DNA of 26,891 nucleotides from JACJYC01 sp964558465 (GCA_964558465.1 CAZLEF010000097.1:1-26891), one strand, 5' to 3'. Counted from the first letter of the stretch, positions 1 to 8,695 are shown. Numbers and translations are program-made. The notes: a model not told the origin generated them from the letters alone.

Positions 1-91
1 ATACATATAAAACAAAACAACTAAAAAAAAGAATTATAAACAAAGAAACAAATCAACAAATTGATCGGATTACCCCGCCCGCCGCAGCTCC

Positions 92-156
92 AACCCCAAA
101 CCCCCAACTCCAAACCACCCCAAACAACTCCAAACCACCCCAAACAACTCCAAACC
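92..156. repeat. 20-bp tandem repeat, A/C-only on the plus strand
   Basis: About 2.5 copies of a 20-bp unit run from 106 to 156, preceded by a related A/C-rich stretch from 92. The plus strand has almost no G here. The minus strand, which is the recQ sense strand, is G/T-rich with G runs of four or five opposite 94-97, 101-105, 118-121 and 138-141, so G-quadruplex formation is possible but unproven. The array abuts the recQ stop codon and would lie in its 3' untranslated region. Positions 1-91 are AT-rich and show no gene. Confidence 0.8.
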
Positions 157-2294
157 TATATTTTCAACCCCTTCTCCCGCTTCAAATAAGCCAGCGCAAA
201 ACGGATCTTGTGGTACGCCATATCCTCCCTCAGGAGATAGTGCACGTCTTTCACCCGGACGGGCGGCTCCACCAGCCGGAGCGCTTTTTGCACATCGTTG
301 ATCTCTTCCTCGGTGATCAAACGGTGGATATCGACCGGTTCTCCTTTTTCATAAACCTGAACCAGGTGGGAATAGACCGTCTGAAGTTGGACGGCCTGTT
401 GCCCGGCAATCGTTTCAGGCGACAATCCCTTTTTGAACAGATCATAGGTGGCCCGGTAAGGCGCGGCGCCCTGGAACGGGTCGGCAGGCCGGCCCGGAAA
501 ACTTTGTATGACCTTTAAAAAAAGAGCGCCGTATTGCTGCAGTTTTTTTTCGCCTACGCCGGAGACCGCCCTGAATTCCTCGAGGGATTCCGGGCGGGTG
601 GCCGACATTTCCTCCAGAGTAGCGTCGCTGAAAATCATATAAGGCGCAATCTTGTTTTTCTGAGCCAGGTGAAGGCGGGTTTTACGCAACAATTCGAACA
701 GATCGTCCCTGGTTCGTTCCCGGTTGACGGGCGCTGCGGCTTTGGTTCTGGCGATCTCCTCCCTTTCCCGGAAAGTTGCGATCCGCACCAGTTGAACGGT
801 TTCTCCTTCAAACAGGACCCGGTGGCTGGCAGGTGTCAATTGGAGGGTATGACCCTGGTCGTGGGCGACTTCCAGGTACCCCAGGTTGACCAGTTGGGTA
901 ATGAAGCTTTGCCAATCCTGGGCGGAAATATCCCTGCCTGCCCCGTAGGTTTTGATCAGGTGGAACCCCTTTTCCAGGATTTCTTTGCGCTGGGCGCCGC
1001 GCAGCACATCGATCAGCATGCGGATGCCGACCGATTGTTTCAGCCGGTATACCGCCGAAAAGACCTTTTGCGCCAGGACGGTGCCGTCGAAACGGGCGGG
1101 CGGGTTGCTGCAAATGTCGCAATTGCCGCAGTCCTTCGTCAGTTCTTCCCCAAAATAACTCAGCAGGATCCGCCGGCGGCAGGCCTGGGCTTCGGCATAT
1201 TGCTGCATACGTTCGAGTTTGGCCAGTTGAACCTCCTCGTTGCCGCTTTCGTTTTTCAGAATGATGTCGCGCAGCATCATAACGTCCTGAAAGCTGTAAA
1301 AAAGCAGCGTCTCGGCGGTCGATCCGTCCCTTCCCGCCCGGCCGATCTCCTGGTAATAGCCTTCGATGTTTTTAGGCAGGTTGTAATGGATGATCCAGCG
1401 GACATTCGACTTATCGATGCCCATGCCAAATGCGATGGTGGCGCAGATGACGGGCGTTTTGTCGTTGATGAAGTCTTCCTGCACCCTGGCCCGGTCGGCG
1501 GCTTCCATGCCGGCATGATAAAAGGCGGCGGGGATGCCGGATTCGTTGAGTTTGACGGCCAGGTTTTCGGTATTTTTCCGGCTCAGGCAATAGATGATGC
1601 CCGGTTGTTTACGCCTTTTTTTGATAAAATCCAGGATCTGTTGCAGGCGCCGCTGGCCGGAACGTACTTCAAGGCTCAGGTTGGGCCGGTCGAAGGAGGC
1701 AATGTAAACGTCGGGCGATTGCAGGTTCAACTGCCGGATAATATCTCTCCGGGTCAGTTTGTCGGCGGTAGCGGTCAGGGCAATGACCGGGACCTGCGGA
1801 AATTCTTCCTTGAGCATGCTCAACTGGGTGTATTCCGGCCGGAAGTCGTGGCCCCAGGCAGAAATGCAATGGGCTTCATCGATGGCAAACAGCGAGGGCC
1901 TGGAATTCCGGATCAGGGGTAAAAATCCGGGGGAGAGCAGTTTTTCCGGCGAAACATACAGCAAGTCCAGTTGATTGCGGAGGTATTGTTCCTCAACCTT
2001 GCGCTGATCGGCGGCATCCTGCGAGCTGTTCAGGAACTCGGCTTTGATGCCGTTGGCTTTCAGGGCTTCCACCTGGTCCTTCATCAGGGAGATCAGGGGA
2101 GAAACGACGATGCAGGCGCCGGGCAAAAGCAGGGCCGGGATCTGGAAACAGACCGATTTGCCGCCGCCGGTGGGCATCAATACGACGGCGTCCCGTTGGT
2201 CCAGCAGAGTTTTGATCGCCTCGGCCTGGAGGGGACGGAAGGCGTCGTAGCCATAGTATTGTTTGAGTGCGCGGCGCGCTTTTTCCAATTCCAT
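156..2294 (-). CDS. recQ: ATP-dependent DNA helicase RecQ
   Basis: RecQ unwinds DNA 3' to 5' in recombination and in repair of stalled replication forks. From the chosen ATG the protein has 712 residues and a full RecQ layout: Walker A PTGGGKS near 41-47, DEAH box near 139-142 followed by the RecQ-typical aromatic-rich loop (HCISAWGHDFRPEY), and a helicase C domain ending in the QEIGRAGRDG motif. Next come zinc-binding cysteines (near 372, 389, 392, 395), a winged-helix RQC region and an HRDC domain at roughly 525-600. A C-terminal helix-turn-helix-like extension (about 625-685), common in Bacteroidota RecQ, ends the protein. An in-frame TTG at 2327 would add 11 residues. ATG at 2294 is preferred because it leaves a normal short lead before the YGYDAFRPLQ motif. 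The gene is divergent from the lipoprotein gene at 2485. Confidence 0.96.
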   Translation of the reverse strand: MELEKARRALKQYYGYDAFRPLQAEAIKTLLDQRDAVVLMPTGGGKSVCFQIPALLLPGACIVVSPLISLMKDQVEALKANGIKAEFLNSSQDAADQRKVEEQYLRNQLDLLYVSPEKLLSPGFLPLIRNSRPSLFAIDEAHCISAWGHDFRPEYTQLSMLKEEFPQVPVIALTATADKLTRRDIIRQLNLQSPDVYIASFDRPNLSLEVRSGQRRLQQILDFIKKRRKQPGIIYCLSRKNTENLAVKLNESGIPAAFYHAGMEAADRARVQEDFINDKTPVICATIAFGMGIDKSNVRWIIHYNLPKNIEGYYQEIGRAGRDGSTAETLLFYSFQDVMMLRDIILKNESGNEEVQLAKLERMQQYAEAQACRRRILLSYFGEELTKDCGNCDICSNPPARFDGTVLAQKVFSAVYRLKQSVGIRMLIDVLRGAQRKEILEKGFHLIKTYGAGRDISAQDWQSFITQLVNLGYLEVAHDQGHTLQLTPASHRVLFEGETVQLVRIATFREREEIARTKAAAPVNRERTRDDLFELLRKTRLHLAQKNKIAPYMIFSDATLEEMSATRPESLEEFRAVSGVGEKKLQQYGALFLKVIQSFPGRPADPFQGAAPYRATYDLFKKGLSPETIAGQQAVQLQTVYSHLVQVYEKGEPVDIHRLITEEEINDVQKALRLVEPPVRVKDVHYLLREDMAYHKIRFALAYLKREKGLKI

Positions 2295-2419
2295 CCTGAT
2301 CGGGGGTTTTTCGGCATAAAGGTCCAAAAGAATGGTCTAACATAAAATTTATTTTTTGTTTTATTTTTTAAATTAATAAATAAATTGTATTAAATCGCTG
2401 AAAACCCGGATTTAAGGCC

Positions 2420-2427
2420 TAACTTTG
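2420..2427 (+). promoter_or_regulatory. Candidate -7 element (TAnnTTTG type)
   Basis: TAACTTTG matches the Bacteroidota -7 consensus TAnnTTTG and lies about 58 bp before the lipoprotein start at 2485, in an AT-rich divergent gap (2295-2484). No TTG sits at the expected upstream spacing, so this is a partial match only. Confidence 0.35.
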
Positions 2428-2484
2428 TTTCTTCAGGAACCCAGGGTTTTGCCCTTTTTTTACTTTAAAATAAAAATAATATAT

Positions 2485-3036
2485 ATGGTTTTAAGAAACA
2501 TCAGTTTAATTTGGATCCTGGTTATTATGCTCTCCGCTTGTGGAACTTCCAAAGAGACCGCCCTGACCGAAACCGGGAAGGCGAAAAAGGAAAAACCGCA
2601 GGTAGATCCCAAAAAAACTGATTTTGCTGAAATGACGGAAAAGCCGGAATTGGAAGAATTCTCAGGGTCCGCTGCCAAGCCCAAAGACTCGGAAACAGCG
2701 ACAATCGGGCAGTCTGCCATCAGCAAGTGGGCCGCCGATGCCAACGACGGCAAACTGTTATCCGTTGATGTTCAGGTAGGGGAGGGGTTGCAGGATTTGA
2801 ACCTGCAGGTTTCCCCCGACCGGGTCAAACCGGTTTCGACCAAACCCGGCGTAATCGTTATGGAGGTGTGCATCGAAAAAAACGGCATGGTCTCCAGAAG
2901 TCAATATCAGCAATCCGGTTCCACCTCCAGCAGCCGTATCCTCATCAACTACGCCAGGGACTATATCAATGCCTGCCGGTTTGAAGAACCTTTGGACGGG
3001 AAAGCTTGCGGAACGATGACCTTTACCTTTGAATAA
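2485..3036 (+). CDS. Lipoprotein with TonB C-terminal-like domain
   Basis: The 183-residue protein starts with a short hydrophobic signal (residues 4-18) and a lipobox LSAC with the modified Cys at 19, so it should be anchored in a membrane. A charged, probably disordered Lys/Glu/Pro-rich linker follows. Roughly the last 75 residues resemble the C-terminal domain of TonB energy transducers: a VIVMEVCIEKNGMV strand-turn, a GSTSSSR segment, a helix, then a CRFEEP...KACGTMTFTFE end. The proline-rich span and inner-membrane helix of true TonB are absent. An upstream in-frame start at 2425 would bury the signal peptide, so ATG 2485 was chosen. It lies 14 bp before cmk and probably shares its transcript. 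Function is inferred from resemblance only. Confidence 0.75.
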   Translation: MVLRNISLIWILVIMLSACGTSKETALTETGKAKKEKPQVDPKKTDFAEMTEKPELEEFSGSAAKPKDSETATIGQSAISKWAADANDGKLLSVDVQVGEGLQDLNLQVSPDRVKPVSTKPGVIVMEVCIEKNGMVSRSQYQQSGSTSSSRILINYARDYINACRFEEPLDGKACGTMTFTFE

Positions 3037-3050
3037 ACTCCTTGCCGCCG

Positions 3051-3731
3051 GTGAAGAAAATAATTGTGGCAATCGACGGATATTCATCCTGCGGAAAAAG
3101 CACCCTTGCCAAAGCCCTGGCAAAGTTGCTGGGTTATACCTATCTGGATTCCGGGGCGATGTACCGCGCCGCAACGTTGTTTTTCCTTCGGAACGGAACG
3201 GATATCCAGGATGAGGCCGCGGTCGTGAAAGCCCTCGAAGGGATTCATATCCGGTTTATCCTGAATCCCAACGGCAACCGGACGATTCTGAACGAAGAGG
3301 ATGTGGAGAACGAGATCAGGAGCATGGAAGTTTCCCGGATGGTCAGCGAAGTATCCGCCATTTCGCCGGTCCGGCGGGCCATGGTCCGCCAGCAGCAGGC
3401 GATGGGCAAAGCCAAAGGGATCGTCATGGATGGCCGGGACATCGGGACGGTTGTTTTCCCAGATGCAGAACTGAAAATTTTTCTGACTGCCCGCCAGGAC
3501 GTCCGTGTACAACGCAGATTCCAGGAATTGCGCGCAAAAGGGATTGAGATCTCCCTGGAGGAGGTTGAAGAAAACCTGGTACACCGGGATCTCATCGATT
3601 CCACCCGGGAAGACAGCCCGTTGACACAAGCAACTGACGCCATTGTACTGGACAATTCCGACCTGACCCCGGACGAACAGCTCCGGCACGCCCTTCAAAT
3701 GGTGCATTCCATCGCAGAAACCGCTTCATGA
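3051..3731 (+). CDS. cmk: Cytidylate kinase
   Basis: This enzyme phosphorylates CMP and dCMP with ATP for nucleic acid and CDP-lipid precursors in the cytosol. The 226-residue protein has the P-loop GYSSCGKST at 10-18, the CMP-kinase motif DSGAMYRA at 33-40 and the signature DGRDIGTVVFPDAELK at 127-142. An Arg-rich lid region with RRFQELRAKG follows, then the HRDLIDSTREDSPL motif. Length is normal for bacterial Cmk. GTG at 3051 gives the usual MKKIIVAIDG beginning; a TTG at 3042 would add three residues. Its stop overlaps the next start as ATGA, which suggests translational coupling to the exported protein downstream. Confidence 0.96.
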   Translation: MKKIIVAIDGYSSCGKSTLAKALAKLLGYTYLDSGAMYRAATLFFLRNGTDIQDEAAVVKALEGIHIRFILNPNGNRTILNEEDVENEIRSMEVSRMVSEVSAISPVRRAMVRQQQAMGKAKGIVMDGRDIGTVVFPDAELKIFLTARQDVRVQRRFQELRAKGIEISLEEVEENLVHRDLIDSTREDSPLTQATDAIVLDNSDLTPDEQLRHALQMVHSIAETAS

Positions 3732-4438
3732 AAGGAATATTGGTTGTTTGCAGTTTTTTAGGGATCAGTTGTATGGCCTGCAACCAGGACCGGCGGCTGG
3801 AATCCCTGGATCAATCCCTGGAATCCCTCTCAGGTCAGCCTCCATCCGCCTTATACCCGGTCCCGCCGGATACCCTGGAGATGATTTTCTTTAAAATGGA
3901 CTCCCTGCTCGGTTTAATGAAAGCGTTGGAGAAGTCCAGACTTTCCGCGCAGAAAAAAGCAGAATACCCGGAAATTTACCGGAAATGGAAAGAACGGGCG
4001 ACCCAATGGCGCAAGCTCCGTGTTGATCCGGCTGTGTATAACCTCGGTGGCGAATTGAAACGAATCCTTTCAAACACCGCCCCCGGAGAACCGGAAAAAG
4101 CTCGTTTCCTGGAAACCGCACTGACCAATGCGCCGGCATATTACCGTTATGCAAGGGCAAATCTGCTCAACCCGGATTACGGTCAATTTCCCCTGGCGGT
4201 TCAAAAACAGATCCTCACCCTTCATTTTTTGGAACATGAACTCACCGGCAGCCTGGATGAAATGCAACTGGAGACATTAGAAAAAGAAAAGCTGTTTAAT
4301 TTAATCCCCGGCGCCAAACTGGCGGTAAAAGACTATATCGGCTTTTGCGAAAGCAGGATCTGGACTTTCCAGGACAGCGTTTTGAGAGCGGATCACCGGT
4401 CGGTCGACCAGGAGACCCGGTTTAGCCCCGGCAGGTAA
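3728..4438 (+). CDS. Exported protein of unknown function, possible lipoprotein
   Basis: I do not recognise this 236-residue protein. It has a short hydrophobic N-terminus with two candidate lipidation cysteines (C15 in GISC, C18 in CMAC), neither a textbook lipobox. The mature part is mostly helical and charged. It contains a segment (residues 90-165) with repeated Tyr, Arg and Leu around YYRYARANLLNPDYG and LHFLEHEL that could be a conserved core. The start overlaps the cmk stop by 4 bp (ATGA), so it is coupled to cmk and possibly to the lipoprotein before that. No enzyme motif was found. The export prediction is moderately firm; the function is open. Confidence 0.7.
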   Translation: MKGILVVCSFLGISCMACNQDRRLESLDQSLESLSGQPPSALYPVPPDTLEMIFFKMDSLLGLMKALEKSRLSAQKKAEYPEIYRKWKERATQWRKLRVDPAVYNLGGELKRILSNTAPGEPEKARFLETALTNAPAYYRYARANLLNPDYGQFPLAVQKQILTLHFLEHELTGSLDEMQLETLEKEKLFNLIPGAKLAVKDYIGFCESRIWTFQDSVLRADHRSVDQETRFSPGR

Positions 4439-4459
4439 TAAGTTCCTGATAGAGAGAGC

Positions 4460-4521
4460 TGCCATCCGACGAAGCCTCGGCGTAGTCGGGTGCCATCCGA
4501 CGAAGCCTCGGCGTAGTCGGG
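4460..4521. repeat. Two tandem copies of a 31-bp palindromic repeat
   Basis: Two identical 31-bp units occupy 4460-4490 and 4491-4521. Each contains an imperfect inverted repeat: an 11-base arm CCGACGAAGCC pairs with GGCGTAGTCGG with two mismatches around a TC centre. The pattern is like REP or interspersed palindromic elements. It sits downstream of the exported protein gene and before the metal-binding lipoprotein gene. Confidence 0.85.
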
Positions 4522-4613
4522 CGCGACCCACCATCCACCCGCGCCTTAACGCGTCCAACTATCCATCGTCTGCCAAAAACAAACTATATTTACCACATAA
4601 AATTCTACCAACC

Positions 4614-4898
4614 ATGAAAACATTGAAACCGATCGTTTTTGTTACCCTCTTTGCAGCCGTAGCGGCCCTGGCCTTTTCTTGTTCCAATTCCGGGAAAGGG
4701 CATGAAAACCACGACCACAGTGAGTCGACTGAAACCCAGGAAGCCAAGCCGCACGGAGAAGGCAAGGAATACACCTCGGCTTATGTCTGCCCGATGCACT
4801 GTTCCGGCAGCGGCAGCGACCAGGCCGGCATATGCCCGGTCTGCGGGATGGATTATGTGGCCCAGGCCGACCATGTGAAGGACGAGCATAGCCATTGA
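4614..4898 (+). CDS. Small lipoprotein with heavy-metal-binding domain
   Basis: The 94-residue protein has a signal peptide (about 1-22) and a lipobox AFSC with Cys 23. A His/Asp/Glu-rich linker (GHENHDHSES) leads to a short domain carrying CPMHC at 59-63 and CPVCGMD at 74-80. This paired CPMH...CPxCGM pattern is typical of the heavy-metal-binding domain attached to Cu/Ag efflux adaptors and P-type ATPases, so Cu or another soft metal is the likely ligand. A His-rich tail (DEHSH) ends the protein. It is a stand-alone domain with no transporter beside it, and may act as a periplasmic metal buffer (inference). xdhA begins 58 bp downstream. Confidence 0.85.
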   Translation: MKTLKPIVFVTLFAAVAALAFSCSNSGKGHENHDHSESTETQEAKPHGEGKEYTSAYVCPMHCSGSGSDQAGICPVCGMDYVAQADHVKDEHSH

Positions 4899-4923
4899 TA
4901 TGCCGTAAAATCCGTTATATTCG
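4895..4923 (+). promoter_or_regulatory. Candidate promoter for the xdhAB genes
   Basis: TTG at 4895-4897 is followed, after 18 bases, by TATATTCG at 4916-4923, one mismatch from the Bacteroidota TAnnTTTG -7 element. The spacing is normal and the element lies 33 bp before the xdhA ATG. The TTG overlaps the end of the preceding lipoprotein gene. Confidence 0.35.
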
Positions 4924-4956
4924 TTATTTCGATCCGCATTACCATCAACCGGCCTG

Positions 4957-6420
4957 ATGACAGAATTCCTCCTGAACGATGAAAAAATCATAGCATCCGA
5001 ACCCGACGGCATGCCGCTGCTGGAATTCATCCGCCGGAAAAAACACCTGCACGGCAGCAAACTGGTCTGTGGGGAAGGCGAATGCGGCGCCTGCACGGTA
5101 CTGGTCGGAGAATTGAACGGCGAAGGGGTCTTCTATAAATCCATGACCGCCTGCATCATGCCGCTGGCCAACGCATCCGGCAAACATATCGTCACGATCG
5201 AAGGCCTGAACCTCCGGGGCCTTTCTCCCGTTCAAAATGCTTTGGTAGCGGCAAACGGGACCCAATGCGGGTTTTGTACGCCGGGTTTTGTGGTTTCACT
5301 CTCCGGGGTTTTGCTCAACGGCGATGACATTTCATTCGATTCGCTGATGCAAAGCATCGACGGGAATATCTGCCGCTGCACCGGTTACAAGTCGATCGAA
5401 AGAGCGGTAAAAGACCTGGCAGAGCCGCTGGTTGCCATGACCCGCTCACCACATGAACGTTTGATCGGTAAAAGACTACCGCCCAGGCAACTGCAAATAG
5501 GCCGCCTGATCGACCTGGAATATTTACCGGCCTATTTTAAAGAAATTCCCCTGCGACTCTTACAAATTGCAGGATCACGCCTCCGGGAGGCTATGGGAAG
5601 CGGACAACCGGTTGCCGGCGGCGGGACCGATCTCTACGTCCAGCAACCGGACCAACTCCGCGACCGTCCGATCGCTCCTTTTTTCGACGTGTCTTCACTT
5701 CAGGGCATATCCCTCGAAAACGGACAATGCGAATTCGGCGCAGCCATGACGATGGGCGATCTTTACCGCTCGACAGTTTTCAGGGAGGCTTTGCCGGATT
5801 CGGGTTATATCTTCCGTTTGTTGTCTTCTACCCAGATCCGGAATATGGCCACCATCGGCGGAAATCTCGCCAACGCTTCACCCATCGGTGACTTCACCAT
5901 TCTGCTGCTGGCCCTGGACGCGGACCTGACCCTGGTGGCAGACGGCAAAAGGAGGCGCATCAAACTGAAAGATTTTTACCTGGGATACAAAATAACGGAT
6001 AGGGCGGAAGGCGAATACATTGAAAAGATCCGTTTCAGGGCACTACAGGGAAACGAGCGCTTCAACTTTGAAAAAGTCAGTCAGCGCCGGCGTCTGGACG
6101 TAGCCGGCGTGAATTCGGCCTGCCGGATGACCTTCGGCGAAGACCGGGTCCTGAAAGAAATCCATTTGTCGGCAGGCGGCGTTGGGCCCATCCCGTTGTA
6201 CCTGGATAAAACCTGCCGCTTCCTTCAAGGCAAAAAACCGGATGAAGCCGTTCTGAAAGAAGCCGTCGGGTGCATGCTGGATGAAATTTCACCCATTTCC
6301 GACACCCGGGGCTCCGCACGTTACAAGACCATATTGCTGCGGCAGCTTCTTTACGCCCATTTTTTCCGGATGTACGGAAACCGTTTCCAACCTGAAAACT
6401 GGATAGGCCATGATCATTAA
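4957..6420 (+). CDS. xdhA: Xanthine dehydrogenase, iron-sulfur/FAD subunit
   Basis: This is the electron-transfer subunit of the molybdenum enzyme that oxidises hypoxanthine and xanthine to urate. The 487-residue protein combines two [2Fe-2S] domains and an FAD domain. A plant-type ferredoxin cluster uses C38, C43, C46 and C66 (CGEGECGAC). The second cluster uses C104, C107, C139 and C141 (QCGFCTPG, NICRCTGY). The FAD-binding domain shows VAGGGTDLYV at 219-228 and QIRNMATIGGNLANASPIGD at 293-312. The C-terminal CO-dehydrogenase-flavoprotein-like domain follows. This is the usual bacterial XdhA arrangement. The gene overlaps xdhB by 11 bp, indicating one transcript. Other purine hydroxylases share the architecture; the urate pathway downstream supports xanthine as substrate. 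Confidence 0.95.
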   Translation: MTEFLLNDEKIIASEPDGMPLLEFIRRKKHLHGSKLVCGEGECGACTVLVGELNGEGVFYKSMTACIMPLANASGKHIVTIEGLNLRGLSPVQNALVAANGTQCGFCTPGFVVSLSGVLLNGDDISFDSLMQSIDGNICRCTGYKSIERAVKDLAEPLVAMTRSPHERLIGKRLPPRQLQIGRLIDLEYLPAYFKEIPLRLLQIAGSRLREAMGSGQPVAGGGTDLYVQQPDQLRDRPIAPFFDVSSLQGISLENGQCEFGAAMTMGDLYRSTVFREALPDSGYIFRLLSSTQIRNMATIGGNLANASPIGDFTILLLALDADLTLVADGKRRRIKLKDFYLGYKITDRAEGEYIEKIRFRALQGNERFNFEKVSQRRRLDVAGVNSACRMTFGEDRVLKEIHLSAGGVGPIPLYLDKTCRFLQGKKPDEAVLKEAVGCMLDEISPISDTRGSARYKTILLRQLLYAHFFRMYGNRFQPENWIGHDH

Positions 6421-8695
6421 ACCCGTTGTCATACGACCGGAGTCCCTGAACCTGGACGCGGAATACCATGTCAAAGGTTTGACCAGGTTTCTGGATGATC
6501 TTCCCGAACTCCAGGGTACGCTTTATGCCAAGGTGTTTTATTCGAAATCCGCACACGGGCGCATGGTTGCGATGGACCTGTCAGAGGCCTCGGGTTACCC
6601 CGGGGTCGTCCGTGTCTTTACCAGCAGGGACATCCCCGGCGAAAACCAGATCGGGGGCATCATTCCGGATGAACCCCTTTTTGCCGCAGGAGAAGTACAC
6701 TATATTGGTCAGCCCGTCGGCATGATTGTGGCGCAATCGGAACTGGCGGCCCACCGCGCAGCCGCGTTGGTCCGGATGGAAATTGCCCCCCAACCGGTGG
6801 TTACCGATCCCAGGGTGGCGTTTGAAAAGGGAATGCTTCTGAGCCCTTCCCGGACCTTTTCGACCGGCGACCCGGAACGCGTCTTTCCCGATTGCCCTTA
6901 CGTGTTTGAGGGCGTCGCCGAAACAGGAGGCCAGGAACACGTTTACCTCGAACCCCAGGGGGCCTATGCCATTCCCAGGGAAAAATCCGGGGTGTTCATT
7001 TACAGTTCTACCCAGGGACCGACGGCCGTACAGCGCACCACAGCCAGGGTACTGGGAATATCTATGAATCTGGTGGAAGTCGAGGTGGGCAATATCGGCG
7101 GAGGTTTCGGCGGCAAAGAAGACCAGGCCTCCCCCTGGGCTGTTATGGCCGCATTGGCCGCCGTCAGCCTCCAGCGCCCGGTCAAACTGGTACTGGACCG
7201 GAAGGACGACCTCCAAATGACCGGCAAGCGACACCCCTACAGCAGCGATTTCAGGATCGGGCTGGACAAGGACCTGAAGATTGTGGCTTACCAGGCGACT
7301 TTCTACCAGAACGGCGGCGCAGCTGCCGACCTTTCACCGGCGGTACTGGAACGGACCCTGTTTCACGCCACCAACAGCTATTTCATTCCCAATGTCCGGG
7401 TTACAGCCCATTGTTGCAAGACCAACCTGCCGCCCAATACCGCGTTCAGGGGCTTCGGCGGCCCCCAGGGCATGTATGTGATCGAGTCGGCCATCCACCG
7501 GGCCGCCGAGGGATTGGGCGTTCCCGCCTGGGAGATCCAGGAAAAAAATCTGCTGCGGGACAATGACGAAATGCCCTATGGACAGATCATGGCGCAAACA
7601 CAGATCCGAAAATGCTGGACGGTGGTCCGGAAAGGGATCGGATTGGAAAACCTCCGGGAAGATATCCGCAAATTCAACCAGGCCAATAAATACCTCAAAA
7701 AAGGGATGGCCGTAATGCCGGTTTGTTTCGGCATATCATTCACCAATACCCAGATGAACAACGGCCGGGCCCTCGTTCATGTGTACAGCGATGGAAGTGT
7801 CGGCGTCAGCACCGGAGCCGTGGAGATGGGGCAGGGCGTCAATACCAAAATGATCCAGACGGCAGCCTCCCTTTTGGGGGTGCATCACAGCAAGGTCCAC
7901 CTGCTCCAAACCAATACCACCCGGGTGGCCAATACCTCTCCCTCGGCAGCCAGCGCCACCACCGACCTGAACGGATGGGCCCTTGCGGACGCCTGCCGCC
8001 AGATCCTTGACCGGCTGACGCCCCTGGCCAAAGCGGAATTGGACGCCGGTGAGGAGGACCAACTGACCTTCAGGGATGGAAAGGTCTACGTGGATAGAAA
8101 AAAAAGCATGCTGCCCTGGGAAACGCTGGTCAGGATTGCCCTGTCCCGCCGTATCAACCTCAGCGCAAAAGGCCATTACGCCACCCCGATGATCCATTTT
8201 GACAAAACCGTTGAAAAGGGGCATCCCTTTCTGTACTATGCTTACGGAGCGGCGGTATGGAACTGCACAGTGGACTGCCTGCGGGGCGTCTATGAATTTG
8301 ATTCCGTCCATTTGATCCATGATTGGGGAGATACCAGGAACTTTGCGGTCGACCTCGGCCAGGTGGAGGGCGGACTGGTCCAGGGAATGGGCTGGATGAC
8401 CATGGAAAACCTGATCTACAATGAAAAAGGGGAATTAAAATCCAACTCCCTGGCCACTTATAAGATTCCGGATATCTATTCCGTTCCCAAAAAACTGGAT
8501 ACCCAGTTCCTGGCTTTTGGCGGATGGAACCTGGCCTTTTCAAATGCGAAGGCAGTGGGAGAACCGCCCCTGATGTACGGCATCGGCGCCTGGTTTGCTG
8601 TTGCGAACGGCATCCTTGCATTCAACCCTGCCGCAAAACTGGATTATTCAGCGCCCATAACCCATGAAAAAGTGCTGTTGGCCTTGTACTCCTGA
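6410..8695 (+). CDS. xdhB: Xanthine dehydrogenase, molybdopterin-binding subunit
   Basis: This catalytic subunit binds molybdopterin and hydroxylates xanthine to urate. The 761-residue length is normal for bacterial XdhB. Visible motifs are QEHVYLEPQG at 175-184, IGGGFGGKE at 229-237, TAFRGFGGPQG at 344-354, an EMGQGVNTK segment near residue 475 and KAVGEPPL at 714-721. By comparison with the bovine enzyme, E237 and R347 match the purine-orienting Glu and Arg, and E718 matches the catalytic base. This supports a true xanthine dehydrogenase rather than an aldehyde or CO dehydrogenase. Maturation should need XdhC, encoded 5.6 kb downstream. The start lies inside the xdhA end. Confidence 0.95.
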   Translation: MIIKPVVIRPESLNLDAEYHVKGLTRFLDDLPELQGTLYAKVFYSKSAHGRMVAMDLSEASGYPGVVRVFTSRDIPGENQIGGIIPDEPLFAAGEVHYIGQPVGMIVAQSELAAHRAAALVRMEIAPQPVVTDPRVAFEKGMLLSPSRTFSTGDPERVFPDCPYVFEGVAETGGQEHVYLEPQGAYAIPREKSGVFIYSSTQGPTAVQRTTARVLGISMNLVEVEVGNIGGGFGGKEDQASPWAVMAALAAVSLQRPVKLVLDRKDDLQMTGKRHPYSSDFRIGLDKDLKIVAYQATFYQNGGAAADLSPAVLERTLFHATNSYFIPNVRVTAHCCKTNLPPNTAFRGFGGPQGMYVIESAIHRAAEGLGVPAWEIQEKNLLRDNDEMPYGQIMAQTQIRKCWTVVRKGIGLENLREDIRKFNQANKYLKKGMAVMPVCFGISFTNTQMNNGRALVHVYSDGSVGVSTGAVEMGQGVNTKMIQTAASLLGVHHSKVHLLQTNTTRVANTSPSAASATTDLNGWALADACRQILDRLTPLAKAELDAGEEDQLTFRDGKVYVDRKKSMLPWETLVRIALSRRINLSAKGHYATPMIHFDKTVEKGHPFLYYAYGAAVWNCTVDCLRGVYEFDSVHLIHDWGDTRNFAVDLGQVEGGLVQGMGWMTMENLIYNEKGELKSNSLATYKIPDIYSVPKKLDTQFLAFGGWNLAFSNAKAVGEPPLMYGIGAWFAVANGILAFNPAAKLDYSAPITHEKVLLALYS

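Noticed and set aside
534..1922. Long 462-codon open frame on the plus strand inside recQ
   Set aside because: It lies opposite a fully motif-supported RecQ and shows no recognisable domain; it is a GC-driven antisense shadow.
7736..8320. 194-codon antisense frame within xdhB
   Set aside because: Complementary to conserved molybdopterin-domain codons; no independent signal.
4957..8695. Aerobic CO dehydrogenase
   Set aside because: xdhA combines Fe-S and FAD domains in one chain, xdhB has purine-site residues, and urate-pathway genes follow; CoxSML genes are usually three separate chains.
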